A DNA stretch of 36,041 nucleotides from Elysia marginata (taxonomy: Eukaryota > Mollusca > Gastropoda > Plakobranchidae): assembly GCA_019649035.1 (NCBI GenBank), contig BMAT01014052.1, positions 178,189 to 214,229 on the forward strand, in the 5' to 3' direction. The notes under the pieces were generated by a model, which was not told the DNA's origin, ran no database searches, and saw only the letters and a program-made list of their open reading frames with translations. A program made the translations under genes and the position numbers. This document shows positions 10,761 through 22,419 of this stretch, one piece after another (within the stretch, counting starts at the first letter, position 1; each line of letters opens with the position of its first letter).

Positions 10761-13510
10761 GCTGTATTCATAACACGACAGTTTTTAAAAATTCTTATTC
10801 GTGATAGTTCTGATATAGATATTGATAAGTGATTGACTCTTTACATCAATTTATATAATATTTATTTAATCAAGTTATTTTTTTAGTAAAGACAAGACTG
10901 TGTTAAAGTTTGTAGCAATTTTACTGCACTGCATATTTCCTAAAATTTATATCATATTTCTGCCTGCTTTATACCCGTTTTGTATAATGCCTTTAATATC
11001 TGTTATCGTGTATTATATGTAGATATCTGTGTTTTAAGACGAAGGTGTACATGAATTTCTCTTATAAGATGAATAAAGCTATTCATATTCTTATTTATTG
11101 CCTCAATCGTATCAAAAACCCATGATCCAGACCCTTTTTACGAGTAATATATTTAAACATGCGAAACGGATGTATTCAGGATCATAATGAGAAAATAATG
11201 ATTGCGACAACAGCAAGAGGTAAATGAATTGTCAAAAGTTCTTTAATATCGCAATATTAATAATACAAGCAGTAATCGCCATTAAAATGGGCTAAACTTC
11301 TTCTTGGATATGATACAACGGAGCTTTAAAAATTAGGTTTTGTAAACACCAGCCTACAAAAATTGACAAGGGCATATTTATATGATTCAACTCAGGTCTA
11401 GGAGAGCTACTTTTCCACATTTAAAATCTGAAGAGGTGTCAACGACAAGACCTAGATTCGAATGCTATCCCTTGTAAAAGCTAGATATAGGGCAAGTGTT
11501 TTCACAGTGTGTTCTCGAAGGGTACGCTGGCAAAACAACATAATTTATAAACGTTTTTGGTGCACCTTTCGTTCGGAATCCCCATTCTAGGGCATCGAAG
11601 TGAGCGTTTGTTTGTCAAATTTTTTAAGCTTAAAATTTCCACAAAAAGCTTACGCTTTAATATGCAGAATGGCCCCTATACACGAAATCAAGGTGTCATG
11701 TGATATGCTGAGTTGTTGCCAACTGAGAAAACGAAATCACTAGGGCTAGCCCTCAGTTGAACATTGGGTGTTTGAAAAAAGTACTTTAAATTACGTTTAA
11801 AAGGCTTACCTGCTAATGTTAACCGAACGAAAAGGACGTTTTCAACTTCGGGTTCTAGGCCTTGATTACTTTATTTCTATAAAATGTACCACAGTACTGA
11901 TGCGCGCTTGTCTACAAGGTTTATCAAAAAAGTCCGAAGCTTCTTCGTGCAATCATCAAAGGGTCGCTTCATTACAGCATTGCGGTTTACCAAGTTGAAT
12001 AAAGAAAAACTTCAAATTATGACTTTGTTTTTTATAGACTGAACCTAGAATAGAGAGCTGTGTCTAGTTCTGTAGAGAATCTAGACCTAAATTTACAACA
12101 ACAAAAAAACCACACACACACAGTCCTAGCTCTCAATCACTAGACCCTAGATCTAGATTCTAAATCTAGGTCTAGCAGAATATGTGTCGAATTTTCTTTA
12201 AAGTACGCTTATTCCACACGTTTAATGATGTTTCCGTTTTTCTTAGACCGATTCTTTCTTTCTTTAGGCCTATTATTTTTTTTCTCGTCTTACTGCCACG
12301 CTTTACAAACCGATGAGCAGAGCGTACAAAATTAGTATCGAACCCGAACAGTATAACATTGCAGTATTTCTAAGGTCCCTTTGATCCCGTGCATATCGAC
12401 CCTTTTTATATTTTCAGAATGTCAGTAAATATCTAATACTATTATTGAACTATTATAACATATTTGGTTAATTCATTTTACTTTTAGGCTTTTTTATCGC
12501 AATATGAAAAGATAACAAAATTCTAGCAGCGAACAATTTAGTTGTACCCGGTATCCATACCAGTCCAATAAAAGTACTTGAGTATTGCACGCTCTGCTTG
12601 TACGGAATAATCCTGACACTGGCCCGCTGGCTTCACTAACGAAATGAAAAGGATGAAAACACCTTTTTAACACCAGTGGGCTAATCCCAGGATTAAATGC
12701 AACAAGGCCATATCGGATCCAGAGATCTAGGCAAAGTAGAACCAACAGTATTAGAACTCGTAGAAGTCAGAATAAAGACACAAGTCATGTGTAGATTAAA
12801 ATAGATCGCGATTTGAGGCAAAGTAAAAAAAGCTTTGCGTATCCTACTAAATGTTCGATTGTTGAATGAAAATAAACAGAGTCTGGATCTAGATCTAGAT
12901 TCTAGATCAAAGTCACACAAACTGTAAGTTCAATGGGATCACAATTTTCAGTCCTAAAATTATGGTAACCATCAGAGAAAAGATGTCTAAACAAAACTAC
13001 GGGAACTATTTTTAAACTAATAAAAGCTCCAACATAGGGGCCTACAGAAATTCTTTGGATTTAAAACGGAGCAATTTTTTATCCCACTTATAACATCGGG
13101 CTTAGGTCTTTTACTGGCAGAGTAATAGTAGCACTCAGCTCGGGTCAGCACATCACATGACAAGCACCGGAATGCTTATGTTTCGTGTATTGGCCCCATT
13201 GTATAACGCAAAAATAACAGAGTGAAAGGGTCTTGCAGTTAAACTTGTACTCATAAATAAAAATGAAGATATATCCAATCAAGATAAATTTTCCATTTGA
13301 AAAATCAAAGAGATCTTAACTTACATGTAGACCTCGGTTATTGTAGTTCTAAGTTATCAATATTTTGACAGGGTTTGTATCACAACCACATAGGCCTAAT
13401 GTTTGTTGTTCTTCTTTGTTCTTTTCACCTTTAAGCTTGCCTTTTGAGAATAGTTATATCCATTTATTGGCTTACAATTCCTTTTCGCCGTTCTTATAAG
13501 CGGCAAATTG
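10761..13510. other. Intergenic stretch; no gene recognised
   Basis: AT-rich, with TCTAGA/AGATCT clusters near 12130-12180 and 12885-12907. Open frames are all short, unsupported and overlap on both strands. Confidence 0.6.
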
Positions 13511-13754
13511 GCTACCTAAAAAAATAATATTATTGATATAATAATTACAATAAGGGTAATAATAATAATTATAATAATAATAATGGTAATAATAGTAGTA
13601 ATAATTATAATAGTAATAAAAATAATAATAATGATTACAAAAGTAAAAAATAATAATGGTCGTAATGATGATAATAATATTATAAATAATAAAAATAAAT
13701 ATATTTATAATAATGACAATGAAAATAGTAATGATATTAATATGATAATATTGC

Positions 13755-13789
<35 letters not shown>

Positions 13790-13798
13790 TAATAACAA

Positions 13799-13829
<31 letters not shown>

Positions 13830-13995
13830 AAGAAGAAGAAGAAGAAGAAGAAGAAGAAGAAGAAGAAGAAATAATAATTAGCAATAATAATAATACTAAT
13901 AAAAATAATAATGATATAAAGGAATAATAACAATATTAAAATAATAATATTAGTAATGATGATTACAATAATCATAGTAATAATAAAAATATAGG
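13511..13995. repeat. Large compound AAT/AAG microsatellite
   Basis: Degenerate AAT-type repeats flank a pure (AAG)n block at 13799-13870, with AAC units at the transition. The minus-strand open frame through it is pure low complexity (Phe, Tyr, Ile, Leu runs). Confidence 0.95.
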
Positions 13996-14059
13996 GAATT
14001 ATATCACACAATTAAATACTTCAGGGTAATCATTTTTCCTCTACAATCGAAGTCTCTTG

Positions 14060-14065
14060 TTTATT
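14060..14065 (-). terminator. Candidate polyadenylation signal for the ABCA-like gene
   Basis: AATAAA read on the minus strand, about 540 nt after the stop codon at 14604-14606. The hexamer is common in AT-rich DNA, so this is only a candidate. Confidence 0.3.
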
Positions 14066-14603
14066 TTAATTGTCATTAGCATTAATAATTTGGTAGCAAA
14101 TGAATGAATCAAGATATTATTCTCTGTTCGAAAAGCTGACGTTATAAGATTCAACCAACAAAAAATAAGCATTAATCATTAGCCAATATAAAAAGTAAAA
14201 AGAGGAAGAGAGTAAAGAATTCATTTCCTCTTCATTTTTTTCTCACTTTTTAGTTTACTTGTGTTCAAGTTTCAATCATATTAATATGCTGTCTTGGATC
14301 AAACCGTTTTAATTTTTCTCATTTTGTTATTGCCATTTGAAAACGCACTTATCTTTCCACAAAAAAAACTCCAACAGAAATTAAAAACTATTATGTGTTA
14401 AAGCAAAGCGCCACTGTGAAAAGAATCAAATAAACAATAATGAGAAAATCTTTGGCAAGAATCCTTTGACGTCTTTTCAAAGTGACCATGTCCAAGTTGT
14501 TTTAAATTGTATAAAGCATGAAGTTTTTCAGTAGAAAAGGCATAAAATCTAAACGTTCTAACATGCAAACTTAGAAACCACTAAGCCGGATCAAGGCACT
14601 TAG

Positions 14604-14888
14604 CTAAGATTCGGGATTCTCTGCAACTGAGAGGTTGTCACTCTTTTCTCCATGCTTTAAAAAGCCTTCGGTGTAGGTCTCTGATTGGAACTTTACTCTG
14701 GAACCTTCTAAAGCGATGTGTACCTCTGGAGCAGACAATTCATTGTCCTCATAGTTTACTTGACTCACGCTAGAGAAGTCATCCTCTAAAGGCATCTTTG
14801 TTTCACCTTTCTCAACTTTTTTTATATCTTTCTCCAGAGCGTCTATAACATTATCCAAAGTTGTATGAGACAGCACAAAATCTGTTAC
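14604..14888 (-). CDS. ABCA-like transporter, last exon: end of regulatory region and C-terminal tail
   Basis: The acceptor is a polypyrimidine tract ending CAG; the exon starts at 14888 in phase 0 and ends at the TAG stop (14604-14606). It encodes 94 residues (291-384 of the reconstructed fragment). 'VTDFVLSHTTLDNVIDALEKD' matches the conserved C-terminal element of ABCA proteins, the S-TTLD-V block that follows NBD2. The hydrophobic VFVNFA-type motif found after it in ABCA1 is not kept. The rest is an acidic, polar tail (EDDFSSV, NYEDNE, GEKSDN) of no known fold. The preceding coding exon is 3.2 kb away at 18076-18180. Assignment to the ABCA gene rests on the TTLD block, the matching phase and the strand. 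Confidence 0.85.
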   Translation of the reverse strand, partial: VTDFVLSHTTLDNVIDALEKDIKKVEKGETKMPLEDDFSSVSQVNYEDNELSAPEVHIALEGSRVKFQSETYTEGFLKHGEKSDNLSVAENPES

Positions 14889-16137
14889 CTGAAAAAAAGA
14901 GGGAAAAGAGTTAGAAACAGAGAGTAACACAGACAGAGAGTGAGAGACAGATAGATGGAGACAGGCAGTTATATAGAAATACAAATAGAACGACAGAGAT
15001 GCAGTAAAAAATTTCCAAAGCTTTTCTTTAATTTTTTACAACCTGTCTCTTTTCCTTGGAATAACTTGGGTATACTAAGGCTAATAAGTGTGGCAGTGAT
15101 CCTCATGCAATTTCTTGTAAAACTGTAGAATTCTTTGATCGCGCAAAACAAAAGAAATCGTTTTTCTTTTTTTAGAATCTTCTAGATTTTGCTTCAGTTT
15201 CAGATGACAAAAAAACGTTATGAATATCGTACTTTGTAGCAACAAGTTCTAAAACGGTGGAGATTGGATTGGAAACATTGAAGAGATCCCCTGTCTCTGA
15301 CACTTGCACACAACCCTGTGGGTGTGGTATGGAAGCAATGGTAGGGATAATTTTAAGTCACCCCTGAATGGCACCATCAAGGACATAAATCAATCTGAAT
15401 CTTGTTTTGTATATTTGGTTAATAAACTTTCATTATAAATTCATTCGACCGTTATTATTGTTACACTGGCTGAAACTAAGCATACATCGGCATACACCGG
15501 CTTTGTCCGTTTTATATAAAGTCTCAAACTACATTCAAGATAGACTCTTTTTGTTGAAGAAAAAGGAATCAATTCTGAAATAAAGATTGGGAAATTTGAT
15601 TTCCCAATCACATGAAGTTTGCATGAAGATTGTTTGTTTTTTAGTTCTTTTTTTTTTCGCTTCGTAGAATCAATCAGTGCAAGAAGAGTCCTTTTACCAG
15701 CGTCTGGAATCATTTTAAAAAGTTTAATTAAACCTACTGCCAATAAAAAATATCCTACTGCAAAAAATCACACTTATTTAGCAGAAAGGAGTTGAAATAT
15801 TTAGGACGAGGTTTTAGAAAAAAAAAATCTTATCTCTATTTTAGGACGCGGTTTCACCGGAATGTCGTAAAAATTTGCTGTACAAGAGTACGCCCATTGA
15901 TTTTTAGGTTCATGTTTGGTTTATTTTTGTAGTACCAAACATTGAAAATGCGATTTGTTTAACTAGGTGTAAACTATCCTAGATTTTCAGTCCGCCGTCT
16001 TTAATTCTTTCAAAACAACCTTTTAATTCTTAACCGAAAAATGTTGTTTTCGAATCAATGATGTTTTTTTGTACTTCTATTAATAATTGAGGGTGGACAA
16101 AATTGAAGCCCTCCTAAACAAGTACTTCTACAAAATT

Positions 16138-16562
16138 AGCCTATCCATTTCAAATCACATTAAATTGATGTAAGAGGGCATTTAGAAGGGTCTATGATCT
16201 TTATTTCATGTGAAAACCGTAGTGCCTATCCAAGTCTTTTCTCCATTTTAAATCTATTTTCGGTTTCATTTGAACGTCGAAATGCGTTCATAACATGACG
16301 CGTTCGCTGGTGATGATTAAATTTTTTGAAAAATTTTACATAGTTACCCTTAAAGATAACAGTGCGAAGCGCAGATCATACTATAATGGAAGGAGAGGTG
16401 AACTTTCAGCTAGAAAAGGCTTTATTGTGGAGGCTAAAAATTGGGAAAACTAGCTTATCCATATCAAATCACAATAAATTGATATAAGAGGGCATTTGGA
16501 ATGGTCTGTGATCTCTAAAATATTTATGCTTTTTTAATTTTTGTGAAAATCGTGATGCCTGT
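16138..16562. repeat. Direct duplication of about 90 bp, 313 bp apart
   Basis: 16138-16223 and 16451-16562 share 'TATCCAT.TCAAATCACA', 'TAAATTGAT.TAAGAGGGCA', 'TTT.GAA.GGTCT.TGATCT' and 'GTGAAAA.CGT..TGCCT', with a small insertion in the second copy. Confidence 0.75.
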
Positions 16563-17416
16563 ACTTAAAAAGACAACCTTAAGCCGACTCCCATGTCTCG
16601 GAAGACACATAAGGAAATGATATAATTTCAAATATTTTGTATCGAAAAGAGTTAATATACGTTTGAATGGTTTGTAAATTTCATTAACAGAGTAACTGGG
16701 AGTGGGGGTGAGGGGTAGAAAGACGGTGAGAAAAAAAGGAGAGAATGAGAGCGAATGAAAGGCGACAGAGGGGTGGGGGTAGAAGGAAAACAGGGGAGGT
16801 TGTTCACATTGAAATGTTAGGCCTAATTTAATTTTAAGAACTCTAGACTTCAAATTCAGAGCCAGAGAAATAAAAAAAACAGCTCTGTGGTGTGCGGGAT
16901 AGTTTGAAGAAAATATAAGGAAATAAACAGCAAAGAGACATAGGGAAAGGGAAAGAGGTGGAATGGTAAACGGCAGTAATGTGTCAAAAGGTGTGAATTA
17001 AAAGTTATCAGAGAGAAAACCAGAATATCAAAATTACAGGAAAATAGAGAAGGGTGGGGTGGAGGATTATGTCATGTTATATTTCTAGTACACTGTCAAT
17101 CTCATAGTCATACTAAGAGTTTGACCTGGGGAAAGAGGGAATAAGCCCATGAAAGGGAACAAGAGAAAAAGAGAGAAAGAGTGTGGGGGGAGGTAAGGGG
17201 GAGGGTAGTGGTTTTTGTTTTTGTGATACATAGAGGTAGTTTATATACACGGACAGAAAAAGTACTGAAAACTCATGCGCACAGCACAAAGGCGAAAAAA
17301 CATTACTGAGGTTGTGTTATAAACCCTGTGAAAATGTTCCTGTGTTAATCATCTACTTTTCGGCTACTCAGCTAGTCTTCATAATGAGAATGAAAGTAGT
17401 TTCCCGGACCGACGTA

Positions 17417-17650
17417 GATCTAGATTATCTTGGATATCGAAGTGATCTGTGAAGAGGTAGGATTAGGCTATGCAATCTACACTATTAAAGTGCATAGATC
17501 TAGGTCTAGATTTAGCTTCGAAAAGGCAAACAAGGATTTAGACTAGATCTAGATTAGATCTATGTTGATAGGAAAGATACCGAAGATCTAGATTTAGATT
17601 TGAAAAGGCAAACAACGATCTATGCATCTAGACTAGACTAAACCTAAATC
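17417..17650. repeat. Cluster of AGATCT / TCTAGATC palindromic motifs
   Basis: At least eight AGATCTAG or CTAGATCT blocks occur in about 230 bp, including two related units of the form AGATCTAG..TTAG.TT.GAAAAGGCAAACAA. Similar clusters occur at 1030, 1340, 2930, 3540, 12150 and 12890. Confidence 0.8.
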
Positions 17651-18075
17651 TTGCCAAGGTTTTGTATGAATTTGGTGTCGTTTTAGGGTTTGCGTGAGAC
17701 GCTTTCTTCCATTTTCAGGAGACGAAGGCCTACTGCTTCGTAATAATTGAGATAAAGTGATAGAAATAGGGGATAATAACTTAAGTAATCATTAAGAGGA
17801 TGCAAAAACAGTGGATTGGGAAAGAAAAAAATTTAAAAGATTTTCTTTTCTTTGGCGAAGGTGTTCAGACATTTGTCGATATAGTGATGATAAGAAGAGA
17901 AGAGGAAAAGTTCTAATAAGATGCCAATTGACGTTTTCAAAATTGGGTTGATACAGCCAATATACAGCTGCATAAGGACAAAAAATGCAATTTATGAAAC
18001 AGTCCAGTCTGTTACTCGACCAGGTCGAGTACACTCCAACTAGTAATTTTTTATTGACATTACCAAACCGCCTAC

Positions 18076-18180
18076 CTTGAGATGCTTCTTGACAGATGCC
18101 ATAAGACGAAAAATATCCGCCAGAGAATCAGTTCTGAACGGGAGTAGAACGTGCAGGTAGTTCAAGCTGTCCACAAAAAT
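18076..18180 (-). CDS. ABCA-like transporter, exon in the regulatory region after NBD2
   Basis: This 105-nt exon (35 codons, phase 0 at both ends) lies between acceptor TTACTGCAG and donor AAG|GTAGGC. It encodes residues 256-290, with 'LNYLHVLLPF' and 'SLADIFRLMASVKKHLK'. In ABCA proteins this position holds the segment L-Y-LP...SLA.IF..L...K..L.I, directly before the S-TTLD-V block, and both neighbours fit. It has no starting methionine of its own and is recognisable only by conservation and phase. It stands alone, 13.7 kb from the next upstream exon. Confidence 0.82.
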
Positions 18181-18591
18181 CTGCAGTAATAGGATAAAAT
18201 ACAAAACAATGGACTTTTCTATACCTCTTCAACTGTAAATAATATAATCTGTTTCATCTCAAACACGAAGAAGCTTCGATAATATAAAAATTGACAGATG
18301 TTTTGATAAGCGGGTTCTATCACTATCTAAAGGAAAAGCGATTTGAGTAACATTAGACTAAGGTGAGCAGATCTCACTATCGCTGTTTACAAAAAAAGTG
18401 TCAAAGTTATTTTGTTGTTGTTTTGTTGTTTTTGTTTTCCTTTGTTTCTTTTAAAATAAATTTTATTGATTCTCATCTGAGTTCGAGCCTTTGGAATCAA
18501 ATGGTTATTTATAATTATATGATAAACAGTCTTCATTGTTTTGTTTTCAAAACGTAAGATTTTGACAAGCTAGAGTTCAATTTTTTACAAG

Positions 18592-18845
18592 GGCACCGAC
18601 AAAGAAACAGTCTTAGAAATCTTTAATATATCATTATGTCAAAATTTCCATAACATATTATACGATCATTCCGGGATAAACGCATTGCTGTGTAAACCCA
18701 GAGGTCTTCGTTATTATTCTATGAAGTCGGCTCACTCTTACAGAAAGGTTACGCTGTTCGATTTCCTCCAGTAACATGTTATAAAACTTGGTGTGCTTTC
18801 ATCGTGTTGCATTTTAGACTTTATAACATGTATCACAATGGAATA
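18592..18845 (+). repeat. 254-bp near-identical repeat, copy 1
   Basis: It matches 26381-26634 in the same orientation with equal length, no gaps and three substitutions, all in the first 50 bases. The unit runs from GGCACCGAC to CACAATGGAATA. It includes an open frame of about 57 codons (to a TAA after TTCCTCCAG) that is intact in both copies. No terminal inverted repeats or clear target duplication are seen. The family is unknown. Confidence 0.93.
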
Positions 18846-20479
18846 CCTAAGATTTTAAAAATGCTGACATTTTCTGCATGATAACAGCAAAGCATAAACT
18901 TTGAAAATATGTATATTGACTTCACAGTGTTTAAGCATTTGAAATGGACATAAAGATAGCCAATGATATTAACACAGCATTTACGATGCACGGGACTTTC
19001 AAGGCAAGGGGAGCTGATCCAGTTTTTTTTAGCTTCAAGAAATTCTGGTATTACTTCTCTTCGACATAAAAACCCCTGCAGAAAGTCGCTTTTCAAAATT
19101 ATTGTAGAGCTACACAAATGTTATCGCTACAAAGTTGTTGCGGGGTTGAGTTTTTTAAGTCCATTGTATTATCGGAAATGAGATTACCGGATAACAAGAG
19201 TTATCGTTCCTGGTTGAAAGGTCGAGTTCAACACAGGACCTAAAAACATTGCTTTCTTAGCGTTATCTAGAGTAGAATACCTCTTTTTTTAAATTTTGTT
19301 AGGCTTATAATTTAAAGAGTAATTACCTTGATCCATTCCGAGTAAAAATTGCGGAGATTTTTAATGTAATGTTTGCATACTTTGCAAACAGAAACTCAAG
19401 TTATCTAAGCTACGTTTTCTTTTTTAACGTTATATATGCGGCAATCTGCGGCTTATCTTCGTTATCTTTGCTATTACTTTTTTATATTTTTTGTATGGTA
19501 AATTAATATATGTAAAATTGACATAATTATAAGATTAAATAATAAATGACACCTATTATTAGACAGGTCTTTTCGGCTTTACTGATACGTACGGTTGTTG
19601 GTAAACAAAACACAATGAATGAAATTAATATGTTTTAATGGATAAGAAAAAAATCGGTTAGAAACGTTGTGGATGACGTTGAAAAAGTCCATTTCGTTAA
19701 GGTTAAAACAAGCTGGTACATTTTTAGACCCACATGCAAAATGGTTATCGAAATATAAATATAGATCTAGAAACTGAAAGGTTTTTAACAATCAACTTAA
19801 GTTTGTACAACAGATTTTTCACTTAAAACGCCAAAAGCAGCCATTGTATTTTTTTGCTACTGCAAGGCCAACTGACATGATCGAGATAGCTCTAAATGAA
19901 ACCAGTGTGAATTCATTCTCACATTAGTTAAAAATACCAATATGCAACGGTTTGCTTAAATAGCTGCAGTCAGTCGCTAATGACAATCAATTTCCTCTTC
20001 CACTTCACACCAAATGTCACATGTAGGCATTAAGCTTTTAGTTTTACAAAGAAAAAATATATAATATAGAACATTAAAAACACGTAATACAAAGCCAATG
20101 TGCCACAAACATAGTTATGATAGAGAACTTAGGCCTTCAAAACTGTGAACAAACAAAAGATATTGCTTTGGCTGATGATGTGTTCGACATACAAAAGTAA
20201 GATGGTTTATTGTTTTTTAATTTCTGTAGTGAATAATGATAAATTAACATGGCAAAATTCATTAGTTTGAAGGAAACAAAACAATGAAAACGAGAAGAAA
20301 AAATGCGCTTAAGCCTTGGCTGCCTCTCAGCCAAGAACGCCTACTCTAATTCTATCTTGAAGTCGCATTCCCGATGGATAGTTTGATGTTTCAAAAAAAA
20401 GGGAATGAGATAGACAGATTTATCGTAGCGTCCCTTCTGTAGGAGGCAAACCCCAAAAAACTACAGTGTTCATTGCAAT
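18846..20479. other. Intronic stretch; nothing recognised
   Basis: AT-rich, unsupported short open frames on both strands, no motif seen. Confidence 0.55.
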
Positions 20480-22045
20480 CTAGAAGTAAGTATCATCATC
20501 ATCCAGTGCCATGCTTTGAAACGCGGCGATCATGTTTCTCCATAACTCCCGATGTCCCATAGCTGTCATTGTCTCTGTCGAACTTCCAGATCCCAGCCAG
20601 CGCTTAAGTCCATCCATCATTTTTTCCCTTTGTTTTCCCCTGCCTCTTTTTCCATCAAGCTTTCCTGTTGTTATGAGATGTTCTAATTTTTCTCTCCGCA
20701 TGACATGGCCTAGAAAAGTGGCTCGACGTTTTCTTTTGGTTTTGATAAGTGATCTTCTTGAATTAGCTTCAATTAATACAGTCTNNNNNNNNNNNNNNNN
20801 NNNNNNNNNNNNNNNNNNNNNNNNNNNNNNNNNNNNNNNNNNNNNNNNNNNNNNNNNNNNNNNNNNNNNNNNNNNNNNNNNNNNNNNNNNNNNNNNNNNN
20901 NNNNNNNNNNNNNNNNNNNNNNNNNNNNNNNNNNNNNNNNNNNNNNNNNNNNNNNNNNNNNNACTGCTCTCATCTTCTGAAAGCTGGTCTTTGCATGTGC
21001 AATTCTAGCGGCTATTTCATTGTTGTTTCTACCGTCGCTTGTTATTATTGTTCCAAAGTATTTAAATTTATCCTGCTGTTTAAGTTTAGCATCATTGATG
21101 AATATGTCACATTTTGGGGGTTCTTGTTTCCGACTGATTACCATCACTTCCGTCTTTTTACTGTTCAATTCTAGTCCTTTTTTCCTGCTCTCCTCTTCCA
21201 CAATGTTAAGGAGCTTTTGCAAGTCATCTTTGTTTTCTGCAATTAATACTGTATCATCAGCATATCTTATGTTGTTGACGTTATATCCTCCCACCTTAAT
21301 TCCTGGACAGTTTTCTAGGTTTTGCATGATTATCTCACTGTAAAAAGAGAATAAATCTGGAGAAAGGACACAGCCTTGTCTTACACCCCTTTTAATGCGC
21401 TGAAATGAGCTTGTTTCATTTCCAACTCTCATTGCTGCTGTTTGTTCCCAGTATATGTTTTTTTATAATCCTGAAGTCTTTTCCGTCAATGTTTAACGGC
21501 TCAAGTTGCATAATTATCTCGTCGTGGCGTACTCTATCAAAAGCTTTGGTGTAATCAATGAAACAAAGATATACATCTTTTTGAACTTCTAGAACACGTT
21601 CAATTAAGACTCGAAGATTGTAAATGGCATTTGATGTTCCTTTTCCCTCTATAAATCCACATTGTTCTTCTGCTATTTGTGGTTTTATTTTGTTCCTTAC
21701 CCTCAGCATTACTATCCGTAGCAATATTTTGGTGACATGACTCATAAGGCTTATTGTTCTGTGTAATTCACATTAAGTTGCTCCTGGTTTTTTTGGCAGA
21801 GCTATAAATATGGATTTCGTCAGATCTGTGTGAATTTGCCCTGTGTCATATATTTCATTTAGTAAGTTCGTGGTTTTTTCAATTCCATAATCTTCAAGTG
21901 CCTCGATTAGTTCCACTAAGATTTTGTCTGGGCCAGTTGCTTTTCCACTTTTCATCTTTCTTATGGCTGCTCTCACCTCGTCTTTTAATATAGGAGGGCC
22001 TGCAAAATTCCTTTTCATTACGTCGTAAGTCCTAATTGCATACTT
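20480..22045 (-). pseudogene. RTE-like LINE (endonuclease-reverse transcriptase), 5' truncated, lightly damaged
   Basis: Minus-strand blocks in order are 'EVRAAIRKMKSGKATGPD' (about 21930-21985), 'HTDLTKSIFIALPKKPGAT' (to 21774), an in-frame TAA at 21771-21773, then 'RTISLMSHVTKILLRIV', 'QCGFIEGKGTSNAI', 'FIDYTKAFDRVRHD', a frameshift, 'RGVRQGCVLSPDLFS', and 'RYADDTVLIAEN' with the catalytic YADD. After a 178-base N gap come 'RRATFLGHVMRREKLEHLI' and 'GKRGRGKQREKMMDGLKRW'. The frameshift is one extra base in a 7-T run at 21458-21464. The 3' end is a short ATG-repeat tail (ATGATGATGATACTT, 20488-20502). Damage is light (one stop, one frameshift), so the insertion is relatively young. The clade name is from memory of motifs. 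Confidence 0.85.
20785..20962. other. Assembly gap (178 N)
   Basis: A run of N inside the LINE, where the tail of the reverse transcriptase and the 'YGCE.W' region would be expected. Multi-copy LINE sequence is a usual cause of such gaps. Confidence 1.
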
Positions 22046-22419
22046 TTTACAGCAAATTTACCACCTACAATTAAAAACAAAAGTACTAAATAAAAATGGC
22101 ACCCTCAGTATTATTGCGTAAGTTTTAAAAGGTTGCATTCAGAAGAAAGCCAGGGTATACCATTTTATTTTTATGAAATTAATCTTAAAATATTTCTACT
22201 CCAAATTTCAGCACGTCTTGAATTAACGGGTGCCAGCATGAATGCCGAAAACTCACTCAGATCAACACACGCAAAATATTTGAATTAAAATTTATACCCC
22301 ACACTTTAAATATACATGTAAAGATACAAACAATACATGGTTAAACACTGCTGGCCAAGAGATACTCAACAACGTACGTCAATTCATCTTGTTTTTTGCA
22401 GCTGATCTAGAATAGCAAA

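Larger units (their letters stand above)
14889..18075 (-). other. Last intron of the ABCA-like gene
   Basis: 3,187 bp, GT-AG. It contains a short GA-type tract next to the acceptor (about 14900-14960), a duplicated block (16138 and 16451), purine-rich DNA (16680-17215) and dense AGATCT/TCTAGA clusters (17417-17650). A 100-codon minus-strand open frame at 15441-15743 has no recognisable motif and I do not call it a gene. Confidence 0.75.

Noticed and set aside
13472..14011. 179-codon minus-strand open frame
   Set aside because: It is made entirely of Phe/Tyr/Ile/Leu runs translated from the AAT/AAG microsatellite.
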